Assembly (NCBI GenBank): GCA_026874595.1
Contig: CM049314.1
Location: 5,060,229 to 5,124,228, forward strand
Direction: 5' to 3'
DNA from: Sipunculus nudus
Taxonomy: Eukaryota > Annelida > Sipuncula > Golfingiida > Sipunculidae
DNA: 64,000 nt
Shown: positions 47,188 through 60,209 of the stretch, piece by piece
Position numbering within the stretch: position 1 is the stretch's first letter
Layout of the letters: each line of letters opens with the position of its first letter
Notes under the pieces: generated by a model
Seen by the model: the letters and a program-made list of their open reading frames with translations, nothing else
Told to the model about the DNA's origin: nothing
Database searches by the model: none
Translations under genes and position numbers: made by a program

Positions 47188-48216
47188 TCACTGCACATTA
47201 CTTTTATTCCTTATTGGTAACTTACATTGGAATGATTTGTGTCCCTGACCACCACAATTGTAACACTTGTATCCTGGAGAATTACCAGTGGCAGTTTTAG
47301 GCCCGGTAGAAGAACTTGTATATGTATAACTTGTAGTACCCCTAGGACCATTGAAGGATTGTTTACCCACTCCCGGTTGTTTGCCTTTATCCTGATTACT
47401 ACCTGGAAATGGTTTATTAGAACCAGTAAAACTGGACTTACCATGTGCTTCAACAAACCGTTCAGCCATTTCTGTCATCGCATCAATATTCGAACAGCTT
47501 CTCTCCCTCAAGAAAACTGAAAGATCATTTGAACAAGAATTTATGAATTGTTCCCTCAAGAAAAGATCTATCAGGTTCTCATATGTATGTTCCATATCTA
47601 CCATTCTAATCCAGTTATGCAAGTATCCACTGATTCTTGAGGCAAACTGACTTGGCGTCTCATTCTTCTGAGGTCGGGATGTACGGAACCTAGTCCTGTA
47701 ACCTTCATCAGTCATTTGGTATTCCCTTAACAATGCTAATTTCAAGCTACTATAGTCAAAGGCATCTTCAGAGGAAAGTCTAGAATAAACATTAAGTGCC
47801 TTACCTTTCAGGAGGGCACTAAGCCGAAGAGCCCAGTCACTTTTGTTCCACTTCTGGCTTGTTGCAAATCTCTCAAAACGATCAAGATATGCATCCAACT
47901 GGTCAGTATTTTCATCAAATGTAGGAATTTTTACAGAAGGAATGGATACACTACTGGGACTTACCTCTTGAATCGGACTTGTCTCAGCTATCTGGGCTTT
48001 CAATTTCAGAACTTCTAGTTCATGCTCACGTGAGCGATTGAGAGCTTTTTCATCACGCTCCCTGTCTCTCTCCTTTTTCTCCTCCATATGCTTCATCTCC
48101 CTATCGACAAAACTTTGGAGATCACCCCCTTTAAACCCTAATCTCTCCCCTAGAGAAACAATTTCTTTGAGGTCTTCCATTGTAAAGGAATATACAATAC
48201 TCCAGAAACAGTACAC
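47188..48216 (-). pseudogene. gag: Gag, copy 2, truncated
   Basis: 342 codons matching Gag of copy 1: charged coiled coil, SCAN-like capsid segment and the CCHC knuckle CYNCGGQGHKSFQC at 318-331. Ends at TGA (47190-47188) where copy 1 has Gly, so Gag is separated from protease. Likely start is the internal Met of MEDLKE, 12 codons in. Confidence 0.9.
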
Positions 48217-48384
48217 AATATCAACTGATTACAGGGACTTTATCAAAAATACACAAGAATGAGTTCACTTAACAGAACCCAGTACCATAGTAGACTGCCC
48301 TAACCCGAGCGACTGCTAATGTCAATTATACGAACTAACGAGTCTGCTCCTGTGCCTTATAATATAAAACAACAGGCACGGTTT

Positions 48385-48719
48385 GCCGCCGTAGCGTGCT
48401 AAAACTGGACCTCAGCCGTAGCCGACAAATCACCACCGCAGCGTGACTATACTATAAAAAAACAGCCAGAGCTGTGAACAAATGACCACCGCAGTGACCA
48501 TACAAAATAGCCGCAGCTATAAACAAATTACCACCGCAGTGTAACTACACAAGACAGCCGCAGCTGTTACCAAATTACTGCCGCAGCAGGAATAAACGAA
48601 ACAAACACGGCCGCAGCGTGTCTGTACCAAACAGCCTCAGCTGTAAACAAATCCGCCCTAGCGGGAATACACAAAACAAACACCACCGCAGCGGGTACAT
48701 AAATAACAGTCGCAACTGT
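48385..48719 (-). promoter_or_regulatory. hairpin array in the leader, copy 2
   Basis: Same 14-hairpin layout as 41747-42082. One stem is better paired than in copy 1 (CACGC-UGCG-GCCGUG against GCCAUG). Two of the hairpins also survive in the left remnant at 35398-35411 and 35422-35435. Confidence 0.75.
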
Positions 48720-48960
48720 CAAAATAAAGTATACAGAAAACTACAAATACACCACCTGACCTTGAGGAGTTGGCTCTTTACCTGATGTTATCAAATGACA
48801 CTACCTGCAACACAGTTGCACTCAAGGATTTCCATTTTACAGAGTGGACCAGACTGGACAATTAAACATCTCAATTGCTTGGAACTGTGCTTCTCCCTTA
48901 GATATATAATACTAAATAAGAAATATCTCCTGCAGGAGATATCCTGGTCACGGCACCATT

Positions 48961-50128
48961 TGTCAAGGTTTAAACCCCAGGCAATCCTAAGGTACCTTGC
49001 CCCCAGGTTCTTCCATCATCAAATAATCAAATACAGCACGTGGATGCACAGTTCAATGCAAACAGAAACAAGTCAGCAAGTATTTATATTATATTTATTA
49101 ACAAAAATACACTTATTTAGTATCTTAACGGTGCATAAAATCAGTGGCTCTGGCTTGGTGGCAACACGTCAAGGCATATGAATGAAAAGGGTCCTGAATG
49201 TGTCACGATACCAGTTAAATCTGCAAAGATTAAAGAGAAGAGACTTGAGACTTTATATGAGACTTCTTTAAAAATCTGAGCTACTTTAAGAGTTACTCCT
49301 TTTATGCTTCTAACACTGTATACCAGTACAGATACGAATTAGATGTAGATAATATTGCTTAAAAAAAATATACACATTATCTAGTCAGTTTACAGGTTGA
49401 AAGAGTAACAATGGTAATACAAAGATACAAAGATAATACTGGTCTTCCTAGCTTTTACTTTATTACTGTATATATGGGCTACAATAAAGAAGGAGGTTCT
49501 GGAAACTTTTCAAGAAACAAATGTGGGACTCACCATAAATGCTGTATCGGTTATGCTGTACACATAGGCCTGGCACTGGCAGTCAGCCCTCAGGTCCTTT
49601 TGGTCCCCAGTACTTGGCCCAAAGAATACCACACAGACGGCTCCTGAATAGGTGTTTCCATTCTTGAGGTGGTTCTCACCAAACGGTTATGCCCATGTGC
49701 TGGCCTTAGGCTTGATAAACCCAGTAAGAGTTGGCCTTATTGAAAGTACAAGTGTCCAGGTTCTGTTCCACTCTGTAAAACACATCTCTAGACCCCAAAT
49801 TATGTACAGTTCATGGTGGGTGTACAGAGCACATCCTCATGCTACGAGGGTCTCATGCCAACTGCCGTTCCTCTCCCCGAGAGCCAACTTGGCCCCAGCA
49901 TGAATTCCCAAAAAAGCCCCAAAACCAGTTTGTGAAATTATTGTAACCCTATTCTTGTTCAAGTCTTTTATTAAAGAAACACCACAGAGTTGCTACGCTC
50001 CTGTGATCACTGTGCATCACTGAAAGAAACCCTACTCGAGTGGGGACTATAGGAAAGCACAGGTTTGTTCTAAATGACTGGGGGGGGGGGGGGTTGTTTC
50101 AACCAGTATATGGGTGAACCGCATGGGG
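48961..50128 (-). repeat. LTR-C (5' LTR of copy 2, truncated)
   Basis: Matches LTR-A from its inner end up to GTGAACC.CATGGGG, then changes to unrelated sequence; the outer ~110 bp of the LTR, including its terminal dinucleotide, is lost. Confidence 0.9.
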
Positions 50129-51300
50129 TCAGCACGTGAGATGGCGGCTACCACTTCTACGACGGTCCAGAGGAGGATCTGAGATTGTCAGTTAACAAAT
50201 CAGCAGAGAGACGATTTGCCGATTATCGTATGTCAGTGTAGGGGGGGGGGGGGGCGGCCAGTGAAGCTCACAAACGGACTTGTGAGTTATGTTTACAGAA
50301 GGACTGGAAAACAGAAGATGTTTATCAACCGAGCAGATTAAACAGAATAGAGGACAATTAATACGCTGATCGTGGTGTGGTATCGAATATTGTCGTGTGC
50401 TCTGGTATATTCGATTACAGATACGGGATTTATCAAGCGTAGATTAAAGGGGCACCTGCGTGTTTTTCTGACATTGTCATTGTCAGTGAGATTACTTTAA
50501 AGGCTACGAGACTATTAGTCAGGTTTTCGGAGGAGTGAGTACCTTAGAGATAGAGACTGTGTTAAACCGGTGCTTTGTTTGACGGTGAGAAGCGCTTATG
50601 TATCTTGTGTACTGTTTTTAAACAACTCCCTTGAGGAGAACATTTTAAGTCGTCACGTGCGCAACGGTCATGTGATCAGCGGCTTCAGTACTTTGAGAAC
50701 GTTCCGTGTACTGTGCTTTAAGGACGTTCCATGAACTGTGGATACAGCAAGTTTCAGGATTAAACAGAGATTGTGTGTATATATAATGACTCAATAGATG
50801 TTGTACCTTTTGTATGGAATACTTTCTTCAAAGAATTGTAAGTTTATTTTCTTTATTAAATTTTTAGTTTTTATGTTACATACAACTTTCTCATCTTTCT
50901 GAGTATATGAGTGACCTTCAACAATCTTAAACCACCGTTTAAAAGAATATGAAAGTCCATTCCAGGGTGAGATAGCAATGTCTGACAAAAATGCATATAT
51001 GTAAATGATCGAAATATATATTGGAATATCATTATTTAATAATGGAGATTCTGCTATTTTTTCGAAACCAAAACCGTTTCTACGTAGTTTCTGACCAAAT
51101 AATGATCTATATAATTAATACTGAGTTGGGTTTTTGTAGACCACGGTTTACCTGCTTCCCCTCTGATTTGACTCTCCAAATTCGGCAGACGTATCGGTGG
51201 TGTGCTCTTCTAGGACAAGTTTGCTTTATTTTGCAGGCTTATGCCCTATTAAGCTGAATAAGTAATAATTTTAATATTTCCCCATTTGGTACCCCTATAT
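50129..51300. other. non-coding stretch right of the array
   Basis: Contains a poly-G run near 50240-50253 and moderately GC-rich sequence up to about 50800. It does not match sequence left of the array at 35343. Nothing else supported. Confidence 0.4.
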
Positions 51301-51319
51301 CTTTTGTGCTGCAAGGTCC

Positions 51320-52815
51320 TCTAAGCCTGTGACACTTTTTCAGGAGGCGCCTCGGGGATTTTCACTGGCCTGTTAAGACCGTGGCAAGAGCGCATGTCCT
51401 GCCCCAAAGCATTTCCGTGGAATACGCGGTCACGCAGGACCATTATAAACCCCATTGATCCCCCATATCTATTGTAACGCATCTAAAGGTTTTTTTTCTC
51501 CCGAAAGCAAGTAAAGGTTTTTAATCCAAAGACCACATGACTCCCCTTTCAATGCGAGGGCTTTTCAGTTTGGTCAACATTGGGCACTGAGTCCAGTGAT
51601 ACATGTGACCACCGTTGAACACATTTTTTATGGGTTACAGGTATGTTGGTTTTTATACATTCAAAAATATCTTTCCATGATAACCATGGTTTCAAAAGTT
51701 CGGCCCTGTCATGTGTTTTATGACTTTTTTTCAGAAAGAAACCCCACAACTCAATTATCATTTGGGTTGGGTAGATTGGGGTCGGGGAGGGGTTGGTTCA
51801 CATATTTTTGTCAAGATCTATTGTCTGTAGGGATGGTAAAACATGAAAAAATATCACCAGTACATCTTTAAATTGAAAACAAACTAGAATCTGTAGTCAT
51901 GGCGTACAGACCTCCACCAGAATCTCCTTTAATATCAGTCATGTGTATGCGTTTCATGTGTGAACACTGTCATGCTTCAGTAACACGAGTTCAGCTTGCG
52001 AGAGGCATAACAGATAAATACGAATGGGTGGCTTCCACACGGGGATAAAGGAATGGTAATTTATGATAATGGTTCATAAGAAAATATATATTGTGGTCAT
52101 TTTTATTACCTCCAAAATGAAATGGACTATTGATATGTCTTTACCCTAACCCACTTCAAATGTTCAGCAAAACATTTTTCGCCTGTCACGCTTTTTCAGG
52201 AGGCGACCTGTAATCCCCACTGAACCCCATTTCCCTTCTTCCATTATATCGCCTGTTAAGGAATTTTACTCTGTGATAAGGAAGTAAAGATTTTAAATTC
52301 AAGCGCAAACTCATATTCACGTGAATCTTTTAATAAGTTTTATAAGTTTACAGGTATGTTGACTTTTTATACATTCAGAAGTATCTTTCCATGATAACCA
52401 TGGTTTTAATAGTTCGGCCGATTTACAGGTTGTGTGAAAAACTTGTTTTTCAAAACGATGCCCTGCGGGGGGGGGGGGGGGGAGGGATCGCACACACTTC
52501 TAAGGGTCCTCAATCTCTAAGGGACTTTGAAACCCCAGCCAGAATCTACTAATCAGTCGTTCGTTCATACGTGCACATGTAAATCATTGTCATGGTACAG
52601 AAACACGGGTTCACCAGGCGAGTGGCAGAACAACTGCATACGAATGGAAGGCTTCTGCTCGGGGACAAAGGAATAGCCCCTGATAATTTTTCCTTTGTGG
52701 CATTGTGATTATGGAACTTAAGAAAAAAATATATTATGGTGATTCCTATTACCCCCGAAAATGAAATAGATTACGGATGCAGTTTTACTCTACCCCTTCA
52801 AATTTTCAGCGAAAT
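51320..52815. repeat. diverged direct tandem duplication
   Basis: Two units of roughly 860 and 630 bp in the same order share ACTTTTTCAGGAGGCG (51332 and 52188), GGTATGTTG...TATACATTCA..A.TATCTTTCCATGATAACCATGGTTT (about 51639 and 52349), a CCAGAATCT...CACGRGTTCA block (about 51915 and 52540), and AAGAAAATATAT...GAAATGGA (about 52079 and 52721). Non-coding; a poly-G run (about 52467-52482) lies in the second unit. Confidence 0.75.
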
Positions 52816-53624
52816 CTGTATAATACATTTTGCGTTAATTTGCTGAAAGACATACAACAAGCCAAGGCTGAAGTGGTTTCTTTGCGAAATGCTTTTATCG
52901 AAATATGTCAACCTGCTTTCATTTTATCTGGGAGAGTTTTCCATTTTGCATCAGACCTGCTTATTCCATGATAATTTACAGTACTTAAACCAAAAATTTA
53001 ATGCCTGTACGTTTAGCGTACAAGAAACTTCAACGAAATATGCATGTGTATACAAATAACACATGTGTCTGTTAACATGCCTTAGACTACACCCTCAACT
53101 GACTACACTGATTAACATTGTGTTTTACGATGTCGCCTGAGCTTCAACTAATACTAAACATCTTTCATATAATTTCACGGTAGAATGATTCTTTTTAAAA
53201 TCATTATATCTACGATATTTCCCAAGCAATAAAGCTGTCGGACCTATGTTGTTTATCAAAAAAGAAAAACTTCTCACTTAAAAATTCGTACTCCCCGTAT
53301 ATGCCTCACGTCTCTTTCCAATATTTATCTTTTGTGTGATTTCTGGAATAGAATAATTTTTCTTTTTATGATGATATTTTGGAGGAGGGTGTTCCTTGAG
53401 AATTCTAGCAGAAGTAATCGTTGTATCAATTAAGTGAAACACATGACAGGAGTTCCTGCAATAACCCTAGGATTAAAATATGCTTCGTTTAGTTCCTATC
53501 AGCTCATTACAAAAATATGCATCAGATAGAGCCGTGGATTTTCCACGGGAGCAGCTAGTTTATATTTATTCACTAAGATTGAATTTTAGAGTTAGTGTCG
53601 TATTGCGACAGGACTGGCAAAGAA
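52816..53624. other. non-coding stretch
   Basis: Nothing supported. Confidence 0.4.
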
Positions 53625-53800
53625 ATGAGGTATTCGTTGTTTATCGATGTTGCTTCAATAAGATACAGCAGGTTACACCGTATAATGCCTGAAGTATTAG
53701 ATATAAAACTCGGATGGGTGTAAGACTTCAATATTTTTACATTGTATACCTACCCTAAATACATATGATAGCGAACCACCATAGATTCAAGTATTCCGGG
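53625..53800 (+). repeat. dispersed repeat, copy A
   Basis: Shares with 57945-58125 the sequence TTTATCGATGTTGCT, GATACAGCA, ACACCGTAT.ATGCCTGAAG and CTAAATACA.ATGATA. Same orientation, about 4.3 kb apart. Confidence 0.65.
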
Positions 53801-56590
53801 TAGGTCAAAAGAAGCCTTAAATCAGATCTGAACAATACAGTGATATATGAGATTTCCCTGGTCGATGCACTGATATCGTGCTTATTCCATTTTGAAAGCA
53901 GATGTTGAGAGACTTAATGAGACTTGCAGTTTAGCCACAAAAAACGTCGAAAACATGACCTCTAAAGTATAAAAGATTGAGAGAGTTAAACCCATTTTGA
54001 ACAAATCTCGCTGAATCTCGTTTGACAACACATATAACAAGATTTGACAAATCTTATTTCATAATTATTGATACCCAATGCCTTCCTTGGGAATGTGGCT
54101 GCAGAGAAAATAATAGGATTCCTTCCTGGCTAATGCATAATGTTTTAACTGAGTATGAAGTGATTGGCCTCAGGCACGTAAACACAATCGATGTACAGAC
54201 AAACAAAAAAGACGACAAGAGGTCGAATGCTAATCGGTTATTTAAATAAAATGGACAGGAAGACAAAGAGTCCGACAAGGGATAATGTGAAAAATGTTCA
54301 AATAAATAATATTTGTGAGATGCAGAAAAAATTATATGTTCATGTTGTTATGTTGATTTGAATGTTGCGGACAGACGGACGTCCTAAAAAAAGTCAAGGC
54401 CTACCTATTTATTAATTTTATAGGAAATGGAGAGACGAAACAACTGAGCTTTGGTTTTTTGCACACATTTTAACCACTAAACGGTGAATAAAATAAGTTG
54501 AGCTTTCAGATGACCTTGACCTTTAACTAATTATGACAAGAAAACATCAATTTTAAAGGGTGTTAAAAGGGTGTGCCTAAAATATATACATGGCAGCGGA
54601 AGAATATGTCCGAGTGTACCCAATAAGGAAATGGATCCAAATTTCGGATGCTGGAATAAAAGTTGTGGTATTGTTTTCCGTGCTGGTGATATGGTATAAA
54701 GGTAATATTTTAAAGGGTTATACCTGTAGCGCCCCTGGTAGCTATTTTCGAAAAAAACAGACAATCTTTAGATACGATGGTAGTACATAAGATTGATTAG
54801 TTTTCAAAACATTTTAAAATTGCGATATCATTCAATAAAAAAAAGGATTCGTTTTGCGAGAAAGGGAGCTATATTTTTTCGACCCCTTTTAATAAAGAAT
54901 GTAATAATAATTAAATGCTAGCTTTAAATAACTAAGCTAGATCAATCTTTTCAAATGTTATAATTTTTTAAACTTTATAATAAATAACCAAGGCAATAGG
55001 AGAATGAGGCAATTTTACTGTAAAAAAGGAGGCCATGAAACAAAATGAGTGTCTACGACTAAGTTATAAAGCAAAAAATCATTTTTCGGTTTTCGATGTT
55101 TTGGGCCTATATCTTTGACCTATTGTAATCAACAGCTATAGTTTTCTAGGACCTAAGGTCTTTCATATATCAATAGCGAATTGTTAAAAATTATGACATA
55201 TAGAGCAACATAGAAAGACTGACAAAAAAAAGACAGACAAATATACGAATTAACAAATGTGCAGATTCAAGTAGGCAAGAAAAACCAAATAAACCTAAAG
55301 CTTATTGGGTGTCGACTATTTTAACGTTCGAGCTGTTTTATGAAATGAAGCTTTAAGTAACTCATCACGCCGTTGTAAATCAGCTGGATGTGGCTGGTCG
55401 TGTAAAAGGGAGATTAAGCATTCCATTTTTTCAGAACAATATACCGCATTGGGGTTCCTGCGTTAACAACCAGCATGGCTACCTTACGTCAAGCATTAGC
55501 CATCTTTCGTTTACAAGGTCCCACCTGCTTTGGAACCTAACAGTCAACAGGAACCTGTTTTGCTGACATTGTACGTAACAGTTATCGTCAAATTTACAAC
55601 CGACACATCAGGTACATCATTTCCTGTTGCATTGGAACACAGTGCTTCTGTGTTTTTCTCCTCTGTTCATTAATTTCAAGGCACCGGTAGAGTCGCAAGA
55701 ATAGTTTCTGTCCTCTCAAAAAAAAAAACAATTTAGTATCAACATGATTGAAGACTTCGGCAGGGAATATTGGACCAGCATAATTTGTATTTGAGACCGC
55801 CCGAAACTACGGAGGTCTCGCTTGCACCTCATCTTTGTATATGTTTTTGTCTACCGCGTCCTTCCTTGAAACACCAACTATACCCTTGGAACAACACAAC
55901 CCTGTAATCACCATAGTTACACTGAAACATGGCTGCATGTCACCTGCGTGCCATTCGCTCAGCTTCAGGTTCTTTCAGCACTCCACGCTTGACGATCGCT
56001 TGACTTGAAAATTAAGCAATGTTAACCATTATCTGGCAGAGTTCAGGATGCAGTGTTGTTGGTTTCATAAATTTTTCTCTTCAAAGGCAATACAAATGGC
56101 TGCTATGTTATAGTCTTTGGGGTTTGTATGAGAGGCGGCTGATTACGGGTGGTGGTCCTCTCATGAGTGGTTCAGGTGTAATCACTAATCAGAAAATAGA
56201 CCGAAACTTGAATTGAGTAATTTTATTCTAATTTAAGGATTTGTGCTAGGTAAAAAGCATTTTTCAGCTCTAATTTTGTTTATATCCGTCCCTAGCCAAC
56301 GAACTGTCGCTTCAGATGAATACTCATCTGGACTCTGTTTTCAGCGTATTTTCATGTCGCGTCCTCGCTCCTTTATCGTACCCTGATAACCTTCTCTCTT
56401 TTAGTTTATCGGAACCGCTCATGGGGCTCCCATTTAGCGTACACACGAAAATCCGGATGGTACTGGTAGCACAAATTTCTAAATATTAGTCGCGAGAGAA
56501 GGACATTAGCGGCCATTCGAGTGATATGTTTACTAAATGTTTGGTTGTAACCTTAGAAGAACGAAGATGAGGCAGTTTGTATGTAACGCC

Positions 56591-56649
<59 letters not shown>

Positions 56650-57229
56650 CATGTATGAAGAAAACGACACCGTTTCGACTAATTTCTGTCAACGTTTACG
56701 GAACGACAGACTATTTACACCAAAGGCAAAGATACACTCTGTCAGTCCGCTTTACATCGTCGGTATCTGTAAAACCGATATTTCAGAAAATATTATACGA
56801 AGACGCGGAAACCAATCGCGTTTCAGGTGGACGTTTGTTTGATAATTTAATTAGGGTTTTACTATTTTAACCAAGGATCGTAGCCTTTGGATTTTATTTA
56901 CACAGGGTTTCTTTTTCATTAAATGTACACCGGCGTGCAGCCAGTATCAAATTTGACATAGCCCTTGTGGATATGCCCTCATTATTTACCGCCGTTGTAA
57001 CCCCCGAAAAATGAATGATCGTTACCTGTTGCCGCAAATTTTGCATGCAATCTTTAGTTAATTGACAATAAAATGTTGATTTAATCGTCGCTTTTACTCC
57101 TACAAGCGCACGAGCGCTGGTTTAGGTGACAGAAGAAATAGGAGTACACATGTGCCCGAATTGGTAACCACGGTTACAGTGACGATATGTCAAATATCAT
57201 TTATTTTCAACTCATTTGTATAGCCCTAG
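53801..57229. other. non-coding stretch with one TA microsatellite
   Basis: (TA)n at about 56598-56648. Short frames throughout (for example 54022-54249 and 56537-56870) show no domain or splice context. Confidence 0.4.
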
Positions 57230-57469
57230 ACAGCAATTCTTCCGAATATTGCCGACTGGCTACCGTACATAGAAGCGGGTCATCAACGAGGCCTTGCGGA
57301 AAATGCAAATTTTCAAGCCGATTATTACTGTCAGAAATTTGCGGCCCAGGCCACAATCACAGCCAGGCAGCAGCTGCTTATTTCTCTAGTTGAACATAGA
57401 TTATCCGCTCTTTGTAATAACGCCTTTCACGACACACTGATCAAAGAAAAACCACGGGACACAGGTTAA
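57230..57469 (+). CDS. candidate terminal exon, helical, unrecognised
   Basis: After an acceptor-like pyrimidine stretch ending CCCTAG, the frame ACA GCA ATT... stays open for 79 codons to TAA. The peptide is protein-like and helix-prone (for example IADWLPYIEAGHQRGLAENA and AAQATITARQQLLISLVEHR), richer in Ala/Gln/Leu than chance frames here. A longer-named frame on the same strand overlaps in another phase and looks less protein-like. No family recognised and no partner exon located. Confidence 0.35.
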   Translation, partial: TAILPNIADWLPYIEAGHQRGLAENANFQADYYCQKFAAQATITARQQLLISLVEHRLSALCNNAFHDTLIKEKPRDTG

Positions 57470-57944
57470 AGATTAACTTCGGGGGACCTCCATTCATGTG
57501 TGGTCGTGTGAGCCATTAACGATCAAAATATTCACTTTTTTAATTCAGCTATAACTTACGGATAAAATGTTTCTGTTGTGGTCCACCAAAAAAGCATTAA
57601 GATATCTGTGATCAAATTCTCTGTCGGTGTATAAAATCGATAATGAAAAATATACTATTATCTTGATGGTTTAATTAACATTGAAGAACCAATATAGAAA
57701 AAAATCAGAAAATTTGAGTTGTCGATGTATTAATAAAATGTCTTAAGATGTGTTGTTTCTTAATTATATACTATGGGTATTTGCTGTATGCGCTGTTCTG
57801 TTTATGGGATTCTTGTAACCCGTTTTACCATATATATATACTTCATATATTTACTTTCTTTTGCCCAATTCTCAACGTTGAAACTACGACAACCTTAACT
57901 CTCCATGCACATAGCAGCACACTCAATAAGAGATTGATACAAAG

Positions 57945-58125
57945 GCATGAAGTATTTTTTTGCATTTATCGATGTTGCTGTAGATACAGAAGATACAGCA
58001 AATAACACCGTATCATGCCTGAAGCAAATTTCAAAGTCTCAGATCAATATCAGGGTTCAATACCTTTATATCGTTTGCCTAACCTAAATACACATGATAT
58101 GGAACTACCAAAGATTAATGTATTG
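57945..58125 (+). repeat. dispersed repeat, copy B
   Basis: See 53625-53800. The similarity extends over about 170 bp with small indels. Confidence 0.65.
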
Positions 58126-60209
58126 CATGTCGGTCGTCTTGAAATTCTATATTACAGACATAACCAATATATCCTTTGACTATGATGCCCAAATATTTGT
58201 TTCAACCTCAGTTAACTGGGTGCACAAAACTGTTCCATGGAACAGGAGTTTTAGGGAATGGTATTTAAGACCTGTGGATCCCTCACTTAATTTGATTTGT
58301 CGCGAACCCAGTTAATTATATACCTTACATTTACAGTAATGTATTGCTTGGGCAGTGATATATATTTTTTTTAAATTGTCACAAAGGAAAATCTATTCCT
58401 ACCTAATGGAAAGTCTTTTTAAACTAGTTGCTTTAATGAATCAGTGGTTCATCTGCATTCTTATACTGATACATTTTGATTAGATAAACCACACATATGA
58501 AGCCGTGTAATTTTATTGTAGTTTCCTATTTAATGAAGAAGGTGATGCATTGGTCGTATTAATTCCAAACAAAAAAAACCTTAATGTGAAAGTAATAAGT
58601 TTCCGTGACATAAACATGAAATGCACGTAAAACAGTTTACAGGGAGTATAGCTGAATTAAACAAATGCGAAAACATAATTGTTACCAAGGAATTTATATA
58701 TATGGGTGTGTTGTCAATTTTTCTCCTGGTTGCTAAACCTTCAACCGACTTACATTAGACTTAACATTCAAAAGACCTCTAGAGCCATTCTCATACATAA
58801 GGATAATATCATCTATTGGCAGATTCTGAGAAAATATGGGTAGATTAAACAGAAAACAACAGATTAAGGGTCTGTTAAGTCAGTTCCTTAATTTAAATAT
58901 GCCCATATTTCATTGAAGTTCATCCAGTAGATTTGGTTATACTCTGTGATATAAACAGAGATCCCGCCGATGGGTGCGTTACATTGTTTTCCGATGCACA
59001 ACTGGCGTTTCTACAGCGGCGATGTCTGAGCAAAGTTCACATTCAGTACATAAGTTAACGTTAAATCTTGCAGGTCTATGCAGGTTTTAGACTATGTCTT
59101 GTGTATCGACTAACGTCAAAGTAATTTAATCAAAACCTCTATTTCTCTGCAGTTTGTGAATTAAACAGAACTTCATTTTCCTAGTGTCCTCACGTCTATC
59201 ACATTTTTATCAAATCTCAGACAATCACAGTTTTATTTTTGAATAATTCATATTAGATTTATATTATTAAACTCATCGTCTTAAAGAAAATATCCTGAAA
59301 AAGTAGTTGCTTCTCCTCATGACGTTTATAACATTGATGATTAGTCTTTAAATGGTTGATTTAGTTATCCCAAGACATCCATAAGAAGAACAAAATTAGT
59401 CATACAAGTTTATTAGAAGCACAATCACGCCTGCATGAAAGAAACACAATATTGCTTACTCTTTTCGACATAAATATATCAAAAGTTAATACAAAACGTG
59501 TTTGGTTTATAATACTACGCCTCACGTGATTGGTAAGATTAGTAAAATACAAATCATTATAATAGATCACTCAACCTAGAATAGACACTTTGATGAGTAT
59601 CTTTTGAACAACCAATGATAGATTGAAATGATTTTCAACTTATAACATAAGAAATGACTACAGTGAATGGAACTTTGATCTCATGTTATAAAAAAACATC
59701 TAAATATAAAATAAACATATTGTAGCCTGTATGTAGCCCTTTGGAATGAATTAATTTACACTCATAAATTTGGAGAAAGCTGAGCTATTTCAATCATAAA
59801 AGAAAACATCTTCTACCAGTCGACTTAGCTGATAATTAGGACCCACAGAGCGAGGGTGCTGGCCATTCGATCAGTTGAGAAAAGTTGATCACCAGCGCTT
59901 TACTTAACTATCCGCCTTCCAAAAGTAATGGACATACCATCGCAAAGCATCGGCTGATATTGTAAATGAGGCAGTATGTATTTACATACGACTACCGCGT
60001 TGGATCTGGTGATAATTATACTCGAGGATATGAGAACTAAATATCCAGAGGAAGTACCATAAACACTAAAATAGACAAAACAAATACAGAGGATGCACAT
60101 TAGGACGCAAGGTACATAGAGTAATCGATTGAACTAATAGAAATGGGCCTCATTTGGTCAATTTAACACTAGTAAAGACTGTAACTACATATAAGGAGAT
60201 TATATAATC
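58126..60209. other. non-coding stretch
   Basis: Nothing supported. Confidence 0.4.

Larger units (their letters stand above)
35344..50128 (-). mobile_element. tandem Gypsy-type (Gmr1-like) retrotransposon array
   Basis: In transcription order (high to low coordinate): LTR-C 50128-48961 (truncated at its 5' end), internal copy 2, LTR-B 43573-42328, internal copy 1, LTR-A 36922-35681, then a leader fragment and the last 39 bp of an LTR (35382-35344). Internal copies are close to identical but carry different lesions. Coding order is Gag, protease, integrase, RT, RNase H. The left edge is a genuine LTR terminus (TGTCAAGG...); the right edge is truncated, so no target-site duplication can be read. 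Confidence 0.95.

Noticed and set aside
13945-48216. Stop-codon reassignment of TAG, suggested by repeated TAG at Trp/Gln positions
   Set aside because: Genuine frames in the window end in TAG too, the affected copies also carry frameshifts and other stops, and animals use the standard nuclear code.
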